Assembly: GCF_029626025.1 (NCBI RefSeq)
Contig: NZ_JARUBF010000001.1
Span: 5,302,001-5,366,000 of the forward strand
Source: Solwaraspora sp. WMMD406
GTDB taxonomy: Bacteria; Actinomycetota; Actinomycetes; Mycobacteriales; Micromonosporaceae
DNA: 64,000 bases
Direction of reading: 5' to 3'
Position 1 is the first letter of the stretch, and each line of letters begins with the position of its first letter. The notes under the pieces are model-generated. The model was given only the letters and a program-made list of their open reading frames with translations. It was not told where the DNA came from and made no database searches. A program made the translations under genes and the position numbers. Positions 1-9,035 of the stretch are shown piece by piece.

Positions 1-1362
1 GCCCGTAATGATCATCGGGCCGCGCTGCGGCGGACCGCCGACCGCGACGCGCTGGCCACGCTGATCCGGCTCTTCGTCTGCGCGCAGAGCGAACCCGTCG
101 AGGCGGTCACCGACGCGCTGGCTCCGCTGCCGGTCGACGACGCGCTCACCGCCGGGCTGGTCGAACCGGCGCCGGACGGGTCCGGCCTGCGTCAGGGCGT
201 CGATCTCGAACCGTACGGCGACAGCTGGTGGGTGATCTCCGACGTGCCGTCGCACGTACGGCCGGGCCGTCCGCTGGCCGCCGACCACGTTCTCGGCATC
301 GGTGGTTCGTCGACGACGTTGGCCGGTGCCGTGGCCCGCCGGCCGGTCGGTGACGCGCTGGATCTCGGCACCGGCTGCGGTGTGCAGGCGCTGCACCTGG
401 CGACGCACGCGGACACGGTCACCGCCACCGACCTGTCGGCTCGGGCGTTGCGGTTCGCCGCCACCACCGCCGCGCTCAACGGCCAACGGTGGGAGCTGCT
501 GCACGGCGACCTGACCGCCCCGGTCGCCGGCCGCCGGTTCGACCTGGTGGTGAGCAACCCGCCGTTCGTGGTCGGTCCGGGGGTCGCCACCCACATCTAC
601 CGCGACTCCGGCCGTATCGGCGACGGTGTCTGCGCCGAACTCGCCGCCGCCGCGCCCGATCTGCTCACCGACGGCGGCACCATGCACTACCTGGCCAACT
701 GGATGCACGTGGCCGGTGAGGACTGGACCGAGCGGGTCGCCGGCTGGGTGTCCGGTGCCGGGTTGGACGCCTGGGTGATCCAGCGTGAGGTGGCCGATCC
801 GGTCTCGTACGTCAACCTGTGGCTCGCCGACGCCAGCGAGGGGGCGGACGCGCACCGGGCGGCGGCCTGGCTCGACTGGTTCGACGCGCACAAGGTCGAA
901 GCTGTCGGTTTCGGTCTGGTCACGTTGCGGCGCGGCGGCCACCGTCAGCCGGTGGTCCGGATCGAGGAGCTCCGTCAGCAGGTCGCGCCGCCGCTCGGGG
1001 ACCGCATCGTGGAGTGGTTCGACCGGCAGGACTGGCTGCGGCGGCGGGAGGCCGACGCGTTGCTGGCCACCCGATACCGGGCTGTGCCGGGACTCCGGCT
1101 CCAGCAGGAGGCGACCATCGACGGCGACGCCGGTTGGGCGGTGGACCGGCAGATCATCACGATGTCCGACGGGCTGCGGTGGAGCGAGGAGATCGACCCG
1201 CTGGTGTTGGCGTTGATCGGTGGCTGCACCGGCGAGCTCGCCATGCGGGAGCAGCTGACCGTGCTGGCCGCCGCGCACGACGTCCCCGAGACGGATCTGG
1301 CCGAGGCCGTCACGCCGATCCTGGCCCGGCTGGTCGAACGCGGCGTCCTGCTGCCGTGCTGA
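1..1362 (+). CDS. Class I SAM-dependent methyltransferase, 5' end missing
   Basis: The frame is open from the first base, so the gene begins upstream of the window; 453 codons are present. A SAM-binding glycine-rich motif (DLGTGCGVQAL) lies near window codon 120 and the substrate-side motif NPPF near codon 186. NPPF/NPPY is typical of enzymes that methylate an amide or exocyclic amine nitrogen, such as HemK/PrmC and RlmG-type enzymes. The N-terminal part before the methylase resembles the actinobacterial DUF7059 extension. Dtd follows 12 bp downstream on the same strand, suggesting cotranscription. The substrate cannot be told from the sequence; rRNA or a protein glutamine are the family options. 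Confidence 0.85.
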   Translation, partial: ARNDHRAALRRTADRDALATLIRLFVCAQSEPVEAVTDALAPLPVDDALTAGLVEPAPDGSGLRQGVDLEPYGDSWWVISDVPSHVRPGRPLAADHVLGIGGSSTTLAGAVARRPVGDALDLGTGCGVQALHLATHADTVTATDLSARALRFAATTAALNGQRWELLHGDLTAPVAGRRFDLVVSNPPFVVGPGVATHIYRDSGRIGDGVCAELAAAAPDLLTDGGTMHYLANWMHVAGEDWTERVAGWVSGAGLDAWVIQREVADPVSYVNLWLADASEGADAHRAAAWLDWFDAHKVEAVGFGLVTLRRGGHRQPVVRIEELRQQVAPPLGDRIVEWFDRQDWLRRREADALLATRYRAVPGLRLQQEATIDGDAGWAVDRQIITMSDGLRWSEEIDPLVLALIGGCTGELAMREQLTVLAAAHDVPETDLAEAVTPILARLVERGVLLPC

Positions 1363-1374
1363 GCGGGTGACGGG

Positions 1375-1821
1375 ATGCGGGCACTGGTGCAGACGGTCAG
1401 CCGGGCGTCGGTCACAGTGGACGGTGAGGTCGTCGGGTCGATCGACGCCGGACTGTTGGTGCTGATCGGGGTGACCCACTCCGACAGCGTGGCGGTCGCG
1501 GCGGCGATGGCGCGCAAGGTCCACGAACTGCGGATCTTCCCGCCGGAGGAGCCGGACGGTGCCGGCACGCAGCGGTCGGCCGAGCAGATTGACGCGCCGA
1601 TCATGGTGGTCAGCCAGTTCACCCTGTACGGCGACGCGCGCAAGGGCCGGCGGCCCAGCTGGTCGGCGGCGGCCCCGGCCGAGGTGGCCGAACCGGTCGT
1701 CGCGGCCTTCACCTCGGCGCTGGCCGAGCGTGGCGCGACGGTCCGTACCGGCCGGTTCCGGGCGCACATGTTGGTGGAGAGCGTCAATGTCGGCCCGCAG
1801 ACGATCCTGCTCGAACTGTGA
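1375..1821 (+). CDS. dtd: D-aminoacyl-tRNA deacylase
   Basis: A 148-residue protein of the usual Dtd length. It hydrolyses D-aminoacyl-tRNAs, and glycine mischarged on tRNA-Ala, recycling tRNA and protecting translation in the cytoplasm. The start MRALVQ, the SQFTLYGD motif in the middle and the NVGPQT motif near the C-terminus (the family's Gly-Pro substrate pocket) are all visible. The ATG is 12 bp after the upstream methyltransferase stop. An internal insertion with [14 protein letters not shown] is a common variable loop. A small GC-rich hairpin follows 40 bp after the stop. Confidence 0.95.
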   Translation: MRALVQTVSRASVTVDGEVVGSIDAGLLVLIGVTHSDSVAVAAAMARKVHELRIFPPEEPDGAGTQRSAEQIDAPIMVVSQFTLYGDARKGRRPSWSAAAPAEVAEPVVAAFTSALAERGATVRTGRFRAHMLVESVNVGPQTILLEL

Positions 1822-1863
1822 CCAACTCGGTGTCACACAGTGACGACCACACCTCGCGCGGAA

Positions 1864-1882
1864 CGGCCGGCGTAGCCGGCCG
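1864..1882 (+). terminator. Short GC hairpin after dtd
   Basis: CGGCCGGC, a GTA loop and GCCGGCCG form a perfect 8-bp stem 43 bp after the dtd stop. There is no T-tract, which is usual for actinomycete terminators. It separates dtd from the sigma-factor gene. Function is inferred from position. Confidence 0.4.
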
Positions 1883-2061
1883 ATCACCTCGCGTACACCG
1901 CCGGTCGGTACGGGGGACATCGGTGACGATCAGCTCCCGGATTCATGCCACCCTCCTCTTCTCCTCACTCCGACTTCACGCCCCAACCGCCAAGCTTGTT
2001 GTCACCAGCGGCACTCCGCAGCTGGTGCCAACCACTTGTCGACGCGGGGAGGCGACTGAGA

Positions 2062-3144
2062 GTGGTCACACGCAGTATCGAAGACGACAGCAACTCGACC
2101 GTCACGGGTGTGCCGGCGGCCTTGGCGGCGACCGACACCACCGACACCACCGGCTCCGACGGCCAGCACGACATCACGGCCGGCTCCGAAGGCCCGTACC
2201 AGCACGACCTTGACGCCACTGACGACCGCGGCGCCTCCGCCGACCTGGTCCGCGCATATCTCAACGGAATCGGACGTACCAAGCTGCTCACCGCGGTGCA
2301 GGAGGTCGAGCTCGCCAAGCGGATCGAAGCGGGGCTGTTCGCCGAGGAGAAGCTCGCCACGGGTGGCCGGCTCTCCGCGCGGCTGCGCGCCGATCTGGCC
2401 GTGATCGTCACCGAGGGCCGCGCGGCCAAGGATCACCTGCTGGAGGCCAACCTGCGGCTAGTGGTCAGCATCGCCAAGCGGTACACCGGACGCGGCATGG
2501 CCTTCCTCGACCTCATCCAGGAAGGCAACCTCGGCCTCATCCGCGCCGTCGAGAAGTTCGACTACACCAAGGGCTACAAGTTCTCCACCTACGCCACCTG
2601 GTGGATCCGCCAGGCCATCACCCGCGCCATGGCCGACCAGGCCCGCACCATCCGGATCCCGGTGCACATGGTCGAGCAGGTCAACCGGATGGTCCGGGCC
2701 CGCCGTGATCTCGCGGCGACGCTGGGACGCGAGCCCACCGTGGCGGAGATCGCCACTGCCCTGGCGGTCCCGGAGTTCCAGGTCATCGAGCTGATCTCCT
2801 ACGACCGGGAACCGGTGAGTCTGGATCAGGCGGTCGGCGAGGACGGCGAGAGCGCGCTCGGTGACTTCGTGGCGGCGGTGGATCCTCGGACGGCGGCCGA
2901 GTCGTCGGCTTCCGACGGCAAGCTGCGCAACGAGGTGGAGATCGTGCTGGCCACGCTGTCTCAGCGGGAGCAGGCTGTGATCCGGCTCCGCTTCGGCCTC
3001 GACGACGGTCGCCAGCGCACGCTCGACGAGGTCGGTCGGGAGTTCGGGCTGTCCCGGGAGCGGATCCGCCAGATCGAAAAGGTCACCTTGCTCAAGCTGC
3101 GTCACCCGTCGCGTGCCCAGCGCCTGGAGGTCTACGCCGGCTGA
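2062..3144 (+). CDS. sigB: Group 1/2 sigma-70 factor, SigB/HrdB-like
   Basis: An RNA polymerase sigma factor of about 360 residues. The GTG start at 2062 is preferred because GGGGAGGCG lies just upstream; longer in-frame starts would add an unlikely N-terminus. Region 1.2 ([12 protein letters not shown]), region 2 with the [19 protein letters not shown] and [15 protein letters not shown] core-binding and -10 motifs, region 3, and the region 4 helix-turn-helix ([19 protein letters not shown]) occur in order. The long acidic region 1.1 of a true RpoD is short, so a SigB-type paralogue is likely. The DtxR-type regulator at 8.2 kb echoes the mycobacterial sigB-ideR neighbourhood. It could still be the principal factor. 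Confidence 0.9.
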   Translation: MVTRSIEDDSNSTVTGVPAALAATDTTDTTGSDGQHDITAGSEGPYQHDLDATDDRGASADLVRAYLNGIGRTKLLTAVQEVELAKRIEAGLFAEEKLATGGRLSARLRADLAVIVTEGRAAKDHLLEANLRLVVSIAKRYTGRGMAFLDLIQEGNLGLIRAVEKFDYTKGYKFSTYATWWIRQAITRAMADQARTIRIPVHMVEQVNRMVRARRDLAATLGREPTVAEIATALAVPEFQVIELISYDREPVSLDQAVGEDGESALGDFVAAVDPRTAAESSASDGKLRNEVEIVLATLSQREQAVIRLRFGLDDGRQRTLDEVGREFGLSRERIRQIEKVTLLKLRHPSRAQRLEVYAG

Positions 3145-3250
3145 CGCCGGCGGTGGACCGAGCTGTGGGGCGGTGGCCTGACCGTGGGGGCGGCGGCCGG
3201 TCGGAATTGGGGGCTCCGACCGGCCGCCGGCGGTCCGTCGACCGCACCGA

Positions 3251-3328
3251 CCGCCCCGAGCCGACCCCGCTCACAGCCGCCCCGAGCCGACCCCGCTCAC
3301 AGCCGCCCCGAGCCGACCCCGCTCACAG
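3251..3328. repeat. Three 26-bp tandem copies over the pat stop codon
   Basis: A 26-bp unit occurs three times head to tail with no mismatches. On the minus strand every full copy contains CTGTGA, and the copy nearest the gene supplies the actual TGA stop (3323-3325) of the GNAT/acyl-CoA-synthetase gene. The extra copies therefore lie immediately downstream of that gene, between it and the convergent sigma-factor gene. Confidence 0.9.
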
Positions 3329-5920
3329 CCGACGCGGACCAATGTCGGGTCGCTGTCCCTGCGGATCCACGTCGACGCTGGCATGCAGGACCGACAAGCC
3401 GTCCGGCCGGGCCAGCACCGGGTTGAGCCGCAACCCACGGACCCGGGGCTGCTCGTCGGCGAGCCGGCCGATCCGCACCAGCAGGTCGATCACCGCGTCG
3501 CGGTCCACCACTCCGGTGCCCCGGTAGCCACACAGCAGCGGTGCCGCTCGCGGCTCGTCGACCAGTTCGGCGGCGTCCCTGTCGGTCAGTGGCACGGATC
3601 GCCACGCCCGGTCCCCGAGCAGGTCGGTGGCGACCCCGCCGAGCCCGAAGCCGATCACCGGACCGAAGGTCGGGTCGGTCACCAGCTCCACCACGCAGGC
3701 CACGCCGGGCGGCACCATCCGCTGGACCAGCACCTGCGGACCGAAGTGGGCGGCGATGTCCCGGTACGCGAGTGCGACCGCGTCGGCCGTCCCGAGGTCC
3801 AGCCGGACCGCACCGAGGTCCAGCCGGTGTCGCAGCCCTTCCGCCGCCGCCTTGAGCACCACCGGCAAACCCAGGGTGGTGGCGACCGCGACGGCCTGCT
3901 CGGCGTCACCAACCGGCGTCGATTCGACCACCGGCACCCCGTAGGCGGCGAGCAGGGCGGCCACGTCGGGCACCGGCACCCGCAACGCGTCGGCGGCCGC
4001 CGAGGCGTCGATCCCCGGCGGGTCGGGCACCACGCCGGGCGGGCTACGCAACCAGTCGGCGTAGTCGGCGACCCGGGCCAACGCCCGAACCGACTCCTCC
4101 ACCGACGGATAGGTGGGTACGCCGGCCGGCGGCCGCCCGGCCAGCAACGTCGCCACCGTCGGTTTGTCGCCGGCCAGAGCCACGCTGGCCAGGGCCGAGG
4201 TGAAATCGGCGTCGGAGTCGGCGAGCTGACCCGGCAGCGGCGGGGCGAAGACCACCACCAGCCCGTCCACCTCGGGGTCGACCGCGGCGTCCGCCAGCGC
4301 GTCGGCGAACTCGTGCGCGTCCGCTTCCGGGGCGACGGTGCGGGGATAGCCGGCCGCGACCCGCAGTCGCCGCGCCGTACAGGCCGTGGCGGCCAGGGTG
4401 GTCAGGGCCGAGGAGTTGCCGACCACGCCGACCCGCCGGCCGACCGGCAGCGGCTGGTGGGCCAGCAGCGTCCCGACGTCGAACAGTTCGGCGACGGTGT
4501 CCACCCGGATCACCCCGGATCTGGCGAACAGTCGAGTGGCTCCGGCCGCGTCCGGGCCGCCGACTCCGGCGCCGGCGCCGGCGTCCAGCCCGGCCGTACC
4601 GGCTGCCGACGGATCAGGGGCGGACACCGGCCGTACGGTGGACGCGAGCGCCACCACCGGTTTGGTCCGCCCGATCCGGCGGGTGAGGCGGGCGAACTTG
4701 CGCGGGTTCCCGAACGTCTCCAGATAGAGCAGGATCACGTCCGTACCGGGATCGTCCTGCCAGTATTGGAGCAGATCGTTGCCGGAGACGTCGGCCCGGT
4801 TGCCGGCCGAGACGAACGTGGACAGTCCCAGGCCGCGCCGGTCCGCCTCGGCGAGCAACGCCACCCCGAGCGCCCCCGACTGGCTGAAGAAGCCGACCCG
4901 ACCGACGGGCGGCAGGCGCGGGGCCAACGTGGCGTTCATCCGGATCCGGGGGTCGGTGTTGGCCACCCCGAGACAGTTGGGACCGACCACCCGTAGGCCG
5001 GCGTCGTGGGCGATCCGGGTCAGTTCCCGCTGCGCTGCGGCACCGGCCGGGCCGGTCTCGGCGAATCCGGCCGACACCACCACCACGCCGTGCGCGCCGG
5101 CCGCCGCCGCGTCCGCGACCACCCCCGGTACGCCGGCCGGGGGCACCGCGACCACGGCGAGGTCCACCGGCGTGCCGGCGTCGACCGCCCGACGGTACGC
5201 CGTGAGCCCGCCGATGCGCTCGACGCTCGGGTGGACCGCGACGACGTCACCGGTGAACCCGCCGTCGCGCAGATGACCAAGGATGGCCGCGCCGATACCC
5301 TGGCCGGTGGCGCTGGCGCCGTAGACCGCCACGGCGCGCGGTGTCAGCAGCCGGGCGATCGAACGGGCTTCGGCGCTGTGCTCGCGGCTCCACTGCACCT
5401 GCAGGGAGGCGTCGGTCGGCGCGATCGGGAAGCTCAGGTGGACCACGCCGTCGGCGTAGCGGCGACGGACCTGGTAGCCGGCGTCGGAGAAGACCCGGAG
5501 CATGGGCGCGTTGACCGGCAGGACCTCGGCGACGAACGATTCGATGCCCTCGGCTCGGGCGGCCGCGGCGAGGTGTTCCAGCAGCACCGAGCCGACGCCA
5601 CGGCCCTGGTGGGCGTCCTCGACGACGAACGCCACCTCGGCTTCGGTGGCGCCGGGTCCGAGGCGGTCGAACCGGCCGACGGCGAAGATCCGGTCACCGG
5701 AGACCACGACGAACGCCTCGCGGTCGTGGTGGTCGACGGTGACGAACCGTTCCAGGTCGCGCTCGGGGATGCGCGGGTACGGCGAGAAGTAGCGCAGGTA
5801 GCGGGTGCGTTCGGAGAACCGGGCGTGCATGGCGACGATCGCGTCGGCGTCGTCGGGGCGAATCTGCCGCAGGTGGACGGTGGTGCCGTCCCGCAGGAGC
5901 ACGTCAGCCGAACGGTCCAT
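3323..5920 (-). CDS. GNAT acetyltransferase fused to NDP-forming acyl-CoA synthetase-like domains (Pat type)
   Basis: An 865-residue protein. Residues about 5-165 are a GNAT domain with the acetyl-CoA loop GRGVGSVLLEHL. From about residue 190 come the CoA-binding (AVYGASATGQGIG), succinyl-CoA ligase-like (GFFSQSGALG) and C-terminal ATP-grasp (LPVVLKAAAEGLRHR) domains. The family acetylates a catalytic lysine of acyl-CoA synthetases; the synthetase-like part usually senses rather than catalyses. The GNAT domain is N-terminal, reversed from enterobacterial PatZ but like the streptomycete PatA arrangement. The ATG at 5920 is 5 bp after acuC, which encodes the likely deacetylase. The frame stays open far upstream through acuC, so the start was set by the domain boundary. 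Confidence 0.9.
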   Translation of the reverse strand: MDRSADVLLRDGTTVHLRQIRPDDADAIVAMHARFSERTRYLRYFSPYPRIPERDLERFVTVDHHDREAFVVVSGDRIFAVGRFDRLGPGATEAEVAFVVEDAHQGRGVGSVLLEHLAAAARAEGIESFVAEVLPVNAPMLRVFSDAGYQVRRRYADGVVHLSFPIAPTDASLQVQWSREHSAEARSIARLLTPRAVAVYGASATGQGIGAAILGHLRDGGFTGDVVAVHPSVERIGGLTAYRRAVDAGTPVDLAVVAVPPAGVPGVVADAAAAGAHGVVVVSAGFAETGPAGAAAQRELTRIAHDAGLRVVGPNCLGVANTDPRIRMNATLAPRLPPVGRVGFFSQSGALGVALLAEADRRGLGLSTFVSAGNRADVSGNDLLQYWQDDPGTDVILLYLETFGNPRKFARLTRRIGRTKPVVALASTVRPVSAPDPSAAGTAGLDAGAGAGVGGPDAAGATRLFARSGVIRVDTVAELFDVGTLLAHQPLPVGRRVGVVGNSSALTTLAATACTARRLRVAAGYPRTVAPEADAHEFADALADAAVDPEVDGLVVVFAPPLPGQLADSDADFTSALASVALAGDKPTVATLLAGRPPAGVPTYPSVEESVRALARVADYADWLRSPPGVVPDPPGIDASAAADALRVPVPDVAALLAAYGVPVVESTPVGDAEQAVAVATTLGLPVVLKAAAEGLRHRLDLGAVRLDLGTADAVALAYRDIAAHFGPQVLVQRMVPPGVACVVELVTDPTFGPVIGFGLGGVATDLLGDRAWRSVPLTDRDAAELVDEPRAAPLLCGYRGTGVVDRDAVIDLLVRIGRLADEQPRVRGLRLNPVLARPDGLSVLHASVDVDPQGQRPDIGPRRL

Positions 5921-5925
5921 GCTGG

Positions 5926-7107
5926 TCAGTCCCGGGGATCGTGCGGGTCCAGGCCGTGCAACGGAAACACCGACTTGCGGGTGGCGATGATCGCGCGGTC
6001 GACCGGATCCGGTTCGCCTTCCGGTTGCCACGGCTGATGCACCGGGTCGACGTCGTCGGTCATCCGCAGCGGCACCTGCCGGCCGGGACACCGGCGGGCG
6101 GCGAGGTCGCGCCACCGGGGCGGGGTGAGCGTCGCCGGGTGCAGCGCGTCGCCGGTGGCGACCGCCAGCAGATGGGTCCAGGCTCGGGGCACCACTTCGA
6201 CCAAGGCGTACCCGCCGCCGCCGGTGGCCACCCAGCGGCCGGCGCAGAGTTCGTCGGCCAGCGCCCGCAGCCGCAGGTAGATCGCGCGCTGGCCGTCGAC
6301 GCTGAGCCGCAGGTCGGCCAGCGGGTCGAGGCGGTGCGCGTCGGCACCGCACTGGGTGACCAGCAGCTGCGGTCGGAACGCCCGCAGCAGCGACGGGACG
6401 ACCGCGTGGAAGGCGCGCAGCCAGCCGGAGTCGGCGGTGCCGGACGGCAACGCGATGTTGACCGCGCTGCCTTCGGCGCCGGGGCCGCCGATCTCGTCGG
6501 GGAATCCGGTGCCGGGGAACAGTGCCAGCGGGGTTTCGTGCAGGCTGACGGTGAGCACCCTCGGATCGTTGTAGAAGATCTCCTGCACGCCGTCGCCGTG
6601 GTGCACGTCGACGTCGACGTACGCGATCCGTTCGGCACCGAGGTCGAGCAGCCGGGCGATCGCCACCGCCGGGTCGTTGTAGACGCAGAACCCGGCGGCC
6701 CGGCCCGGCATGGCGTGGTGCAGTCCGCCGGCGACGTTGACCGCCCGCCGTACCCGGCCCTGCCAGACCGCTTCGGCGGCGGCCATGGTGGCGCCGGCGA
6801 TCAGGGCGCTGGCCTCGTGCATCGACGGGAACGTCGGGTTGTCCGGGGTGCCGAGGCCGTACCCGGAGAAGAACGGGTCGTCGTGGGCGACCCGGACGGC
6901 GTCGAGGTAGTCGGCCCGGTGCACCCGGGCCAGGTCGGCGTCGGTGGCCGGCCGCGGGGCGAGGATCTCGACGCCGGGCCGGTCCAGCAGGCCGAACTCC
7001 CGGGCCAGCGCGACGGTCAACTCGACCCGGACCGGATCGAGCGGATGGTCCCCGAGGTCGTAGGCCATGAGCTGCTCGTCCCAGACCACCAGCGTCCCGT
7101 CCGACAT
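5926..7107 (-). CDS. acuC: AcuC-type protein deacetylase (class I HDAC fold)
   Basis: A 393-residue Zn-dependent deacetylase. The diagnostic GGLHHAMP (catalytic His pair), YVDVDVHHGDG (zinc Asp/His) and the late GADAH and GGGGYAL motifs are present in order. AcuC proteins remove acetyl groups from acyl-CoA synthetase lysines and reactivate them. The next gene, 5 bp downstream on the same strand, is the matching acetyltransferase, so the pair is a reversible lysine-acetylation switch for acetate or acyl-CoA metabolism. The ATG at 7107 (MSDGTL) was chosen over a longer frame because the conserved domain begins at once. No acs gene is in the window. Confidence 0.92.
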   Translation of the reverse strand: MSDGTLVVWDEQLMAYDLGDHPLDPVRVELTVALAREFGLLDRPGVEILAPRPATDADLARVHRADYLDAVRVAHDDPFFSGYGLGTPDNPTFPSMHEASALIAGATMAAAEAVWQGRVRRAVNVAGGLHHAMPGRAAGFCVYNDPAVAIARLLDLGAERIAYVDVDVHHGDGVQEIFYNDPRVLTVSLHETPLALFPGTGFPDEIGGPGAEGSAVNIALPSGTADSGWLRAFHAVVPSLLRAFRPQLLVTQCGADAHRLDPLADLRLSVDGQRAIYLRLRALADELCAGRWVATGGGGYALVEVVPRAWTHLLAVATGDALHPATLTPPRWRDLAARRCPGRQVPLRMTDDVDPVHQPWQPEGEPDPVDRAIIATRKSVFPLHGLDPHDPRD

Positions 7108-7178
7108 CTGGCCATCGTCGCACGTCTGCGGCCGCAGCCGCGCCCGCTCCCCTGCTCCTCTCTGCTCCCCTGCTCGGG

Positions 7179-8051
7179 TCAGCCGGGTTGGTCGCCGACC
7201 GCGACCGGCCGGGCCGGATCGGTGATCCACTCGCTCCAGGATCCGACGTAGAGCGCGGCGTCGGTGCGGCCGGCCCGATGCAGGGCCAGCAGGGTGTGGG
7301 CGGCGGTCACGCCCGAACCGCAGTACGCGCCGACCGTACTGTCGGGGCGTAGGCCGACGGCGGCGAACCGGTCACGCAGCGTGGTCGCGTCGAGCAGTCG
7401 GCCGTCCGGGCCGGTGTGCGACGTGGTCGGCAGGTTGACCGCGCCCGGGATGTGGCCGGCCACCGGGTCGATCGGCTCCGACTCGCCCCGGTACCGCTCG
7501 GGAGCGCGGACGTCGATCAGCAGCCCGCCCCGACGCGCCAACGAGGCGGCGGAGGCGGCGTCCAGCACCGGCAACCCGCCGGGGCGCACCGAGATGTCGC
7601 CGGGGTCCGGCCGGGCCGGGTCGGTGGTCACCGGCTGCCCGGCGGCCTGCCATCCCCGGTAGCCCCCGTCGAGGACCCAGGTCCGCCGGTGCCCGGCCCA
7701 CCGCAGCGTCCACCAGGCTCGGGCGGCGGCCCACCCGTCGCCGACGTCGTAGACGACGACCGGATGCCCGGCGCGCACCCCGGCGGCGCGCAGCGTCGTC
7801 TGCAGCCGGTCCGGGTCGGGTAGCGGGTGGCGTCCGCCCGCACCGGGCGGGCCGCAGAGGTCGGCGTCGAGGTCGACGAAGACGGCCGTGGGCAGGTGGC
7901 CGGCGTCGTAGTCGGCCCGTCCCGACGGCCCGGTCAGCCGCCACCGGACGTCGAGCAGGGTCGGCGGCGAGTCGGCGCGCATCGCGGCCGCCAGTGCGGT
8001 CACGTCAACGGTAGGGTTATCGACATCGAACACCCGACCAGTCAACACCAT
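7179..8051 (-). CDS. sseA: Tandem-rhodanese sulfurtransferase (SseA/CysA type)
   Basis: A 290-residue cytoplasmic protein with two rhodanese domains. The first (about 10-135) is non-catalytic but structural, with RADYDAGHLPTAVFVDL. The second (about 160-285) carries the cysteine loop CGSGVTA. That loop resembles 3-mercaptopyruvate sulfurtransferases more than thiosulfate-specific enzymes, so it probably moves sulfane sulfur from mercaptopyruvate or thiosulfate to an acceptor. It is divergent from the dtxR-type gene; their 124-bp gap must hold both promoters. A 71-bp gap separates it from acuC downstream. The physiological donor is uncertain. Confidence 0.9.
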   Translation of the reverse strand: MVLTGRVFDVDNPTVDVTALAAAMRADSPPTLLDVRWRLTGPSGRADYDAGHLPTAVFVDLDADLCGPPGAGGRHPLPDPDRLQTTLRAAGVRAGHPVVVYDVGDGWAAARAWWTLRWAGHRRTWVLDGGYRGWQAAGQPVTTDPARPDPGDISVRPGGLPVLDAASAASLARRGGLLIDVRAPERYRGESEPIDPVAGHIPGAVNLPTTSHTGPDGRLLDATTLRDRFAAVGLRPDSTVGAYCGSGVTAAHTLLALHRAGRTDAALYVGSWSEWITDPARPVAVGDQPG

Positions 8052-8175
8052 GCCGGCCCACCCCTGTTGGCCGCCGCGCGTCGGTTACGGCTGCTCATCG
8101 GCCGCGGCGTGGACGCTCGTCATCGCTGCCCGTCGGCCACGCAAGGTAGCATTGGACGCTGGAGGGCGACTGACC

Positions 8176-8904
8176 GTGAATGATCTTGTTGATACCACCG
8201 AGATGTATCTCCGGACGATTCTCGAACTCGAAGAAGAGTCCGTTCCGCCGCTGCGCGCCCGGATCGCCGAGCGGCTGCACCAGAGCGGTCCCACGGTCAG
8301 CCAGACAGTCGCCCGGATGGAGCGTGACGGTCTGCTCACCATCGAGGACGACCGGCATCTGCGGCTCACCGACACCGGTCGGGCCCAGGCGGTGTCCGTG
8401 ATGCGCAAGCACCGACTGGCCGAACTGCTCCTGGTCAACGTCATCGGCATGCCGTACGAAGAGGCCCACGAGGAAGCCTGCCGGTGGGAACACGTGATGA
8501 GCGACGCCGTCGAGCGCAAGGTCTACGACCTGCTCAACCGGCCGACCCGCTCGCCGTACGGCAACCCGATCCCGGGTCTGGACGCGCTGGGCGGCAGCCC
8601 GACCGTCGCCGCCGAGGCCGACACCTCCGGTGACGTCGAACGCAACCTGGCGTTCCCCGGTCTCACCGGCGCGGTCGTGGTGCGACGCATCTGCGAGAGC
8701 GTGCAGACCAACTCGGACGTGTTGCGCCAACTGCACGCCGCCGGGGTCGACCCGGGAGCCACCGTGACCGTCGCGCAGGGCCGCGACGGGGTGACGATCG
8801 ACCGGTCCGGCGAGCAGATCCATCTGCCCCGCGAGGTGGCGTCGCGGGTGTTCGTCGCGGCGGCGGCCGATCACGGGCGGTCCCTCGCCAGCGCCGCTGT
8901 CTGA
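8176..8904 (+). CDS. DtxR/IdeR-family metal-dependent transcriptional regulator
   Basis: A 242-residue regulator. The N-terminal winged helix contains IAERLHQSGPTVSQTVARMERDGLL, essentially identical in layout to DtxR/IdeR. The metal-binding dimerisation domain has the HEEACRWEHVMSD segment with the conserved Cys (C-x-W-E-H), and a C-terminal SH3-like FeoA domain follows. IdeR-type proteins repress iron-uptake genes when loaded with Fe(II). The GTG at 8176 follows GGAGGG by about 10 bp and gives the family N-terminus NDLVDTTEMYL. The strong hairpin at 8925 closes the transcript. Iron rather than manganese specificity is inferred from overall similarity. Confidence 0.93.
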   Translation: MNDLVDTTEMYLRTILELEEESVPPLRARIAERLHQSGPTVSQTVARMERDGLLTIEDDRHLRLTDTGRAQAVSVMRKHRLAELLLVNVIGMPYEEAHEEACRWEHVMSDAVERKVYDLLNRPTRSPYGNPIPGLDALGGSPTVAAEADTSGDVERNLAFPGLTGAVVVRRICESVQTNSDVLRQLHAAGVDPGATVTVAQGRDGVTIDRSGEQIHLPREVASRVFVAAAADHGRSLASAAV

Positions 8905-8924
8905 TCGGCGAGTCCCGAACCACC

Positions 8925-8953
8925 TGACGTGGCCGCTTCTCGCGGCCACGTCA
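8925..8953 (+). terminator. Perfect 12-bp hairpin after dtxR
   Basis: TGACGTGGCCGC, a TTCTC loop and GCGGCCACGTCA pair without mismatch 21 bp after the stop and are followed by CTTTTCG. It is an intrinsic-terminator-like structure that can also serve the convergent lipoprotein gene. Confidence 0.85.
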
Positions 8954-9035
8954 CTTTTCGCGTCGCGCCGTCACTCTTCGCGCTCGGCCCGATCACTTTC
9001 GCGCTCGGCCCGATCAATTTTCGCGCTCGGCCTGC
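8951..9035. repeat. Four 20-22 bp tandem copies over the lipoprotein stop codon
   Basis: Four imperfect copies begin at 8951, 8971, 8993 and 9014. Each starts with TCA, a TGA on the minus strand, followed by a TTCGCG...CGG core. The copy at 9014 is the real 3' end (QAEREN-stop) of the lipoprotein gene. The others lie downstream and overlap the foot of the dtxR terminator. Confidence 0.8.

Noticed and set aside
3323-7123. A single 1266-codon open frame on the minus strand
   Set aside because: Only the part below 5920 encodes homologous protein; above it the frame is the wrong-frame shadow of acuC.
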